Positions 13,541 through 16,998 of a stretch of DNA of 16,998 nucleotides are shown piece after piece. Below the pieces are notes generated by a model. The model made no database searches. It saw nothing but the letters and a program-made list of their open reading frames with translations, and was not told the DNA's origin. The stretch spans positions 1-16,998 of the forward strand of contig JAPKXT010000041.1 of NCBI GenBank assembly GCA_026394695.1. Direction: 5' to 3'. The position numbers and the translations under genes were made by a program. Source of the stretch: Methanoregula sp. Its GTDB lineage: Archaea; Halobacteriota; Methanomicrobia; Methanomicrobiales; Methanospirillaceae. Numbering within the stretch: the first letter of the stretch is position 1; each line of letters starts with the position of its first letter.

Positions 13541-14650
13541 ATGAAAAAACAATGGCTGGTCCGGTACTCTGAAATATTCCTAAAATCCGATCCGGTGCGC
13601 CGGCAGTGGGAGAACGTCCTCATCACGAATATCCTTGAAGTGATGCCGGGCGTCCATGTGCGAAACGAACGGGGCAGGATCTGGCTGGATGGTAATGTAC
13701 ACCCCGATCTGCTTAAAAACATCTTTGGAATTGTATCTTTTTCCGAAGTGGAGCACATAAAACTTGATGAGATTGAGTCCAGCCTCCCGGATTATTGCCG
13801 CCGTCACGGTATTGAGAAGGTAAAGACGTTTGCCATAAAGATGAAGCGGGTCGGCACCCACACATTTTCTTCAAACGACAAGGCTATTGAGTACGGTAAC
13901 CTGCTCAGGAAGGAATTCCCACACCTGAAAGTGAACCTTGCACTTCCCGATAAAGAGATCCATATCGAGATCCGGGCAGACGAAGCGTACCTCTACGACA
14001 ATAGTACCAAAGCGGTTGGCGGTCTGCCACTCGGTGTTGAGGGAACGCTTGTTGCACTCGTCTCCGGTGGCATTGACTCGCCGGTCGCCGCGTGGATGAT
14101 GATGAAGAGGGGCTGCAGGATCATCCCACTGTTTGTTGCACTCGATATCTTTCTTGACGAGACCACAATTGCAAAGGCGCAACGGGTCGTAGAGATACTG
14201 GCAAAGTACCAGCCGGGCATCGAACTGACCGTGGTTTCAGACTCATATCTTGCTGCAGCAAAAGAAGAACTGGTCCTCAGGCATCTTGAAAAGTACACCT
14301 GCATCTTTTGCAAGCGCCGGATGTATCGGATTGCAACTGCATATGCAAACAAGATCGGGGCAAAAGGGATCGTGACCGGTGAATCCATCGGGCAGGTAGC
14401 AAGCCAGACACTCGATAATCTTGTTGTGCTCACGGATGCAACAACAATCCCGATCTACCGTCCGCTGATTGGATTTGACAAAGAGGAAACGATCAGGATT
14501 TCACGGGATATAGGGACGTTCGATCAGTCCATATCTCCTGCTTCAGGATGTAAGGCGGTTCCAACTGGCCCGTCGACGAAAGCAAAACTTGAAATTATTC
14601 GGGATATCGAGAGCAGACTGGAAGCGACCGGGATACCGCTGCCGGTATGA
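13541..14650 (+). CDS. thiI: tRNA 4-thiouridine synthase ThiI (archaeal type)
   Basis: Uses ATP to adenylate U8 of tRNA and insert sulfur, giving s4U. The 369-residue protein has an N-terminal ferredoxin-like region, a THUMP domain (about 60-160) and a PP-loop domain with SGGIDSPVAAW at 175-185. It keeps Cys254-x2-Cys257 (CIFCKRRM) and Cys337 (ASGCKAVP) and lacks the C-terminal rhodanese domain; methanogen ThiI of this kind uses a three-cysteine [4Fe-4S] site. ATG 13541 is preferred over an in-frame GTG at 13529 because that GTG lies in the GGTGA ribosome-binding sequence. It follows DUF1894 by 20 bases and is the last large gene of the tRNA-Cys operon. Confidence 0.94.
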   Translation: MKKQWLVRYSEIFLKSDPVRRQWENVLITNILEVMPGVHVRNERGRIWLDGNVHPDLLKNIFGIVSFSEVEHIKLDEIESSLPDYCRRHGIEKVKTFAIKMKRVGTHTFSSNDKAIEYGNLLRKEFPHLKVNLALPDKEIHIEIRADEAYLYDNSTKAVGGLPLGVEGTLVALVSGGIDSPVAAWMMMKRGCRIIPLFVALDIFLDETTIAKAQRVVEILAKYQPGIELTVVSDSYLAAAKEELVLRHLEKYTCIFCKRRMYRIATAYANKIGAKGIVTGESIGQVASQTLDNLVVLTDATTIPIYRPLIGFDKEETIRISRDIGTFDQSISPASGCKAVPTGPSTKAKLEIIRDIESRLEATGIPLPV

Positions 14651-14787
14651 AGGTAATAAAAAAAATGAGTAATCCAGAAAAATCGTGTTCCCGTCAAGTG
14701 CCTGAAGAGGAAATCATCGGCAAAGAAATGCATGCACGAGGTACCATTACTTCATACCAACCGGACTCATTTCTGGCAGTTCCATAA
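14647..14787 (+). CDS. Putative 46-residue ORF coupled to thiI
   Basis: ATG lies in the thiI stop (ATGA) and the frame stays open for 46 codons to TAA. Internal ATG at 14665 gives 40 residues, with AAGGTAATAA-type sequence upstream. The peptide is hydrophilic, with one cysteine (residue 14), an acidic EEEIIGKEMH stretch and no membrane segment. No family recognised. The overlap matches the coupling style of this operon, but an ORF of this size could be chance. Confidence 0.33.
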   Translation: MKVIKKMSNPEKSCSRQVPEEEIIGKEMHARGTITSYQPDSFLAVP

Positions 14788-14848
14788 AAAACAGACAATT
14801 TAACTAATCTGGTTCAAGGAAATGGTTGAAATTAATCCTCGATAAAAA

Positions 14849-15280
14849 TTATGACGACCGGACTTCTTTTGGGTCCGTAACTGTTGCAGTAATATCCCTG
14901 CCGTGATCTGAGTGGGCTGCTGAACCGGTTGCGATTGTGTCAAGCAGGTTGCGGGAAACGATCAGGTCAGCATCCGCACCGCATACACCACGGATACGGG
15001 TCGGTGGGATGATGCGGCAGGGCCCCATGGCACAGCGTGCGCAGGATATCCCGGCAAGACAGTATTTGCAGGAAGGCTGTTGCATCTCGTAACGGTCCCA
15101 GACCGTCTCAACGCCTTCCCGCATCATCATCTCAAGGACAGGTTTGGCGTTCTCGTCTATGGTGCGCTCATTCTTCTTCTGCTCGATTAATGCGGGGTTC
15201 AGGAGCACTATTCGCGCCTTGTCGAGTTCGCAGACATCGAGCCGCTCCCTGATCAGCTGGGGTTTGGGTTCTTCGGTCAT
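14849..15280 (-). CDS. Isolated N-terminal domain of Ni-CODH (CooS type), truncated
   Basis: A 143-residue product matching only the start of anaerobic carbon monoxide dehydrogenase, which is normally about 630 residues. It has ETVWDRYEMQQPSC, then Cys71-x2-Cys74-x5-Cys80-x2-Cys83-x4-Cys88 (ending MGPCRI) and GVCGADADLIVSRNLL with Cys100, that is, the D- and B-cluster ligand pattern, then AAHSDHGR and a short unrelated tail. The Ni-Fe-S C-cluster domains are absent, and no CooS-like sequence follows in the 60-200 bases before thiI. About 35 residues at the N-terminus exceed the usual CooS start. It cannot oxidise CO alone. It may be a decayed gene or a retained electron-transfer/Fe-S domain; the intact reading frame and all six cysteines leave the second option open. 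Confidence 0.8.
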   Translation of the reverse strand: MTEEPKPQLIRERLDVCELDKARIVLLNPALIEQKKNERTIDENAKPVLEMMMREGVETVWDRYEMQQPSCKYCLAGISCARCAMGPCRIIPPTRIRGVCGADADLIVSRNLLDTIATGSAAHSDHGRDITATVTDPKEVRSS

Positions 15281-15316
15281 ACCTCATCATTCCATTGGCA
15301 GTTGATAGTTGGTAAT

Positions 15317-15325
15317 CCATATAAG
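15317..15325 (-). promoter_or_regulatory. Candidate TATA box for the CODH-like fragment
   Basis: CTTATATGG on the minus strand, about 40 bases before the ATG, which would place the start of transcription near 15296. GATGAGGT immediately precedes the start codon. A second AT-rich element (AATATATC, about 15329-15336) is an alternative. Confidence 0.35.
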
Positions 15326-15481
15326 AGATATATTCCCTTGCCTGACACCAGCAGGATTCAATGAATCGCCAGTATATTCCTGATCCAGAAGAGAAACTGT
15401 AGGATTGGGACCCGCAAAAAAAGATGTTTGTTACCGGGCTGTTGATTTTAAAGATATCTTCTTGGATTTCTGATAATACCA

Positions 15482-15500
15482 AACGATATTATTAATCGTT
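15482..15500. repeat. Inverted repeat between moaD and the CODH-like fragment
   Basis: AACGAT and ATCGTT arms around a seven-base AT spacer, in a 257-base gap without genes. It lies 38 bases after the moaD stop and 200 bases before the CODH-like start, so it may be a 3' stem-loop or an operator; the sequence does not decide. Confidence 0.35.
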
Positions 15501-15537
15501 ATATCCGCAGCATATGCACGATCAATATTATGCACTT

Positions 15538-15816
15538 CTACCCCCCTGCAACCGGAGGAAACAGTGCGATTATATCCCCGTCGTCGAGTGGGGTGTCCAG
15601 CCCGGCCAGAAAATGGATATTTCTGCCATTCTTGAGGATGTTAACAAAGTCCCGGAGTGTTTTCGGATCTGCAAACATCAATTTGCCCAACCCATCGTAC
15701 CGTCCAGTAAGTTCATCGAGAAGAGTGCGGATGGTTGCACCCTCCGGGAATTCCATATCGACCTGGTTATCCATAACCTCACGAAAGGTGGCAAACGCCT
15801 TTACATGGACCTTCAT
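15538..15816 (-). CDS. moaD: Second MoaD-type sulfur carrier, next to aldehyde oxidoreductase
   Basis: A 92-residue beta-grasp protein: VKAFATFREVM start, TIRTLLDELTGRYDGL helix, FVNILKNGRNI and the C-terminal DDGDIIALFPPVAGG ending in the Gly-Gly needed for thiocarboxylation. It is closer to canonical MoaD in its middle helix than the copy at 6696. ATG 15816 is preceded by a GGAGAGAGAG ribosome-binding region; the frame extends 11 codons upstream but lacks a better site. It sits 111 bases downstream of the aldehyde oxidoreductase gene, and probably supplies pterin sulfur for that tungsten enzyme. The gap before it holds a moeB remnant. Confidence 0.93.
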   Translation of the reverse strand: MKVHVKAFATFREVMDNQVDMEFPEGATIRTLLDELTGRYDGLGKLMFADPKTLRDFVNILKNGRNIHFLAGLDTPLDDGDIIALFPPVAGG

Positions 15817-15823
15817 CGCACTC

Positions 15824-15901
15824 TCTCTCCTGCCCATCCTCACCGACAACGGAAATCTGCCGTCGGTACCGCTCCTTTTGCTCTTTGCTCAGCACGGCCA
15901 T
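15824..15901 (-). pseudogene. 5' remnant of a moeB/thiF-like gene
   Basis: Starting at ATG 15901 the minus strand encodes 26 codons that read ERYRRQISVVGEDGQER at residues 10-26, the characteristic N-terminus of MoeB/ThiF/HesA enzymes; the complete copy at 5941 has ERYKRQIMSFGEEGQER at the same place. After GQER the similarity stops: the frame goes on for 14 unrelated codons into moaD in another frame (stop at 15779). The nucleotide loop and everything after it are missing. An ancestral order aldehyde oxidoreductase-moeB-moaD with an internal deletion of moeB explains it. The break falls in a GGAGAGAGAG dinucleotide repeat that now serves as the moaD ribosome-binding site. Confidence 0.7.
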
Positions 15902-15927
15902 AGTCAATAGTTATTTTTTGAGCCTTG

Positions 15928-16998
15928 TTATGCAAGTCCCAGTTCTTTGCGTTTCTCCTTTGTCGGAGTCCCTTCTTTATCCCAGCCCCGCAGGGTGTAA
16001 TACTCATCGAGCATTTCATCCCGTCTCCACACCTGCCCTTTAGGTGCACCTTCTTTGAGCGGTTCGTTCAGGAGACGGGCCGGCAACGTGTCGTCCTTGC
16101 GGCCGAACCCGCGTTTGATATTGTAGAGTTTCTGGAGGTTCCAGATTCGTTCACCGATCTTCAGCAGTCCGGCAGCGTCAATTTTCATCCCTGTTGTTGC
16201 CGTAAGGAGGTCCGCGTAATCTTGTGCATCCAATGCAAACGAGGTGAACAGGCACATGCCCGATGCATCGATGGCCGCGGTCAGGTCCTGGAAGGTCTTG
16301 ACCCATTGCGGTTTTCCCTTGGTCACATACGGGTCGAGTTTCTCCGGTGCCCCGAGTACTTCAGGTGAAATCATGTACCCGTATACATGGTCGCCGCCAC
16401 GAACCGATGTGGCAGTCGCAAGCCCGTATCCCTGGATTCCCAGGGGATCGTATGCCGGCAGCTCCTGCTTCTTGGAGCTCATCGAGCATTCGGGATGCCC
16501 GTATTTCGTGGCAAACCGGAAGGAACCTTCGGCAAGTTCATTACCGATATCCTCACGTTTCGCGATCTGCTCCACCAGTTTCAGCATCCCTTTCGCGTCA
16601 CCGAACCGGATCGGGTGCTTGACATACCCTTTCTCTGCCATCTCCATCAGGCAGGCAATCGTGGCCGGTGCCGAGATCGCATCGAGCCCGTACTCGTTGC
16701 AGATGTTGTTCGCTCTCACTACTGCCTTGAGATCATCAATCCCGCAGTCCGGCCCGAATGCCCAGTCAGGTTCGTACTCCGGGCCTTCCCCGGACTCGCC
16801 ATCGAATTCGTGGACACGGCCGCACTGCACGATGCAGGCATAGCAGCCCTTGGGTTTCTTGAGGATGGTTTTTGCTATTGTTTCTCCTGAAACGTTCTCT
16901 GCATTCGCAAAGTGGGCGCTCTGGAAGTTCCGGGTCGGTAAAACGTAGTTCTCGTTGATGATGTTGATAAGTACCGCCGTACCGTAATTGTGCAGCGC
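15928..16998 (-). CDS. aor: Aldehyde ferredoxin oxidoreductase, C-terminal part (5' end beyond the right edge)
   Basis: Tungsten/molybdenum bis-pterin enzyme that oxidises aldehydes to carboxylic acids with ferredoxin. The frame is open from the right edge to TAA at 15928 (356 codons; complete members are about 600). Visible motifs are LPTRNFQSAHF, GCYACIVQCGR with the first three [4Fe-4S] cysteines, GPEYEPDWAFGPDCGIDD, the YDPLGIQGYGLATATSVRGG region and SGMCLFTSFAL with the probable fourth cluster cysteine. The internal Met at 16830 is not the start, since homology continues upstream. It is followed by a moeB remnant and moaD, which links it to pterin synthesis. The substrate cannot be told from the sequence. 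Confidence 0.93.
   Translation of the reverse strand, partial: ALHNYGTAVLINIINENYVLPTRNFQSAHFANAENVSGETIAKTILKKPKGCYACIVQCGRVHEFDGESGEGPEYEPDWAFGPDCGIDDLKAVVRANNICNEYGLDAISAPATIACLMEMAEKGYVKHPIRFGDAKGMLKLVEQIAKREDIGNELAEGSFRFATKYGHPECSMSSKKQELPAYDPLGIQGYGLATATSVRGGDHVYGYMISPEVLGAPEKLDPYVTKGKPQWVKTFQDLTAAIDASGMCLFTSFALDAQDYADLLTATTGMKIDAAGLLKIGERIWNLQKLYNIKRGFGRKDDTLPARLLNEPLKEGAPKGQVWRRDEMLDEYYTLRGWDKEGTPTKEKRKELGLA

Noticed and set aside
14160..14172. Further CAATTG hexamer inside thiI (and others inside coding genes)
   Set aside because: Isolated hexamers without the flanking palindrome or companion site; not counted as operators.
15168..15482. 104-codon open frame on the minus strand before the CODH fragment
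   Set aside because: It overlaps the CODH fragment in another frame and its unique part is low in recognisable motifs; the CODH frame is the conserved one.
1..16998. CRISPR arrays, insertion sequences, integrases or phage genes
   Set aside because: None found: no regularly spaced repeats and no transposase or integrase motifs in any frame I could read.

Overview
The window looks like a chromosome segment of a methanogenic archaeon, most probably from the Methanomicrobiales (a Methanoregula-like lineage). The reasons are a Sep-tRNA:Cys-tRNA synthase (the tRNA-dependent cysteine route), the methanogen-restricted DUF1890/DUF1894 pair, a tungsten/molybdenum aldehyde oxidoreductase, archaeal TATA/BRE-like promoters and tight ATGA gene overlaps. 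The genus assignment is inference from gene content only. Almost everything here concerns moving sulfur: three PP-loop sulfurtransferases (TtuA/NcsA-type, LarE, ThiI), three beta-grasp sulfur carriers (one ThiS/SAMP-like, two MoaD), a cysteine desulfurase with its scaffold, an E1-like activator, FdhD, SepCysS and homocysteine synthesis enzymes.

Layout. 1-634 (minus): 5' part of nadA, cut by the window edge. 946-2079 (plus): a GG-ending ubiquitin-like carrier and a TtuA/NcsA tRNA thiolase. 2065-4068 (minus): fdhD, larE and a small cysteine-bearing HTH regulator, probably one operon read regulator-larE-fdhD. 4083-4130: divergent control region with a perfect 16-bp palindrome. 4280-7406 (plus): iscS-iscU-moeB-moaD-moaE. 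7407-7892: noncoding, ending in a strong BRE/TATA and a second copy of the same paired operator. 7893-14650 (plus): tRNA-Cys(GCA), SepCysS, metY, a 29-codon ORF, metX with CBS domains, a free-standing ThrRS-type editing domain with a cysteine-rich tail, DUF1890, DUF1894 and thiI, most joined by overlapping stop/start codons; a 46-codon ORF is coupled to the end of thiI. 14849-16998 (minus): an aldehyde oxidoreductase cut by the right edge, the first 26 codons of a lost moeB-like gene, moaD, and an isolated N-terminal D/B-cluster piece of a Ni-CODH.

How it may work together (inference): IscS releases sulfur from cysteine for Fe-S assembly and for the carriers and PP-loop enzymes. The tRNA-Cys/SepCysS operon makes Cys-tRNA and, through MetX/MetY, homocysteine. 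The two promoters share an almost identical two-site operator, each with one site abutting the TATA box and one near or beyond the expected start of transcription. The divergently encoded cysteine-containing HTH protein is the obvious candidate repressor. The strongest leads are this candidate Fe-S/cysteine regulon, the tRNA-Cys gene built into the leader of the mRNA for the enzyme that uses it, the unexplained editing-domain/DUF1890/DUF1894 module in the cysteine operon, and two truncated genes beside the aldehyde oxidoreductase.
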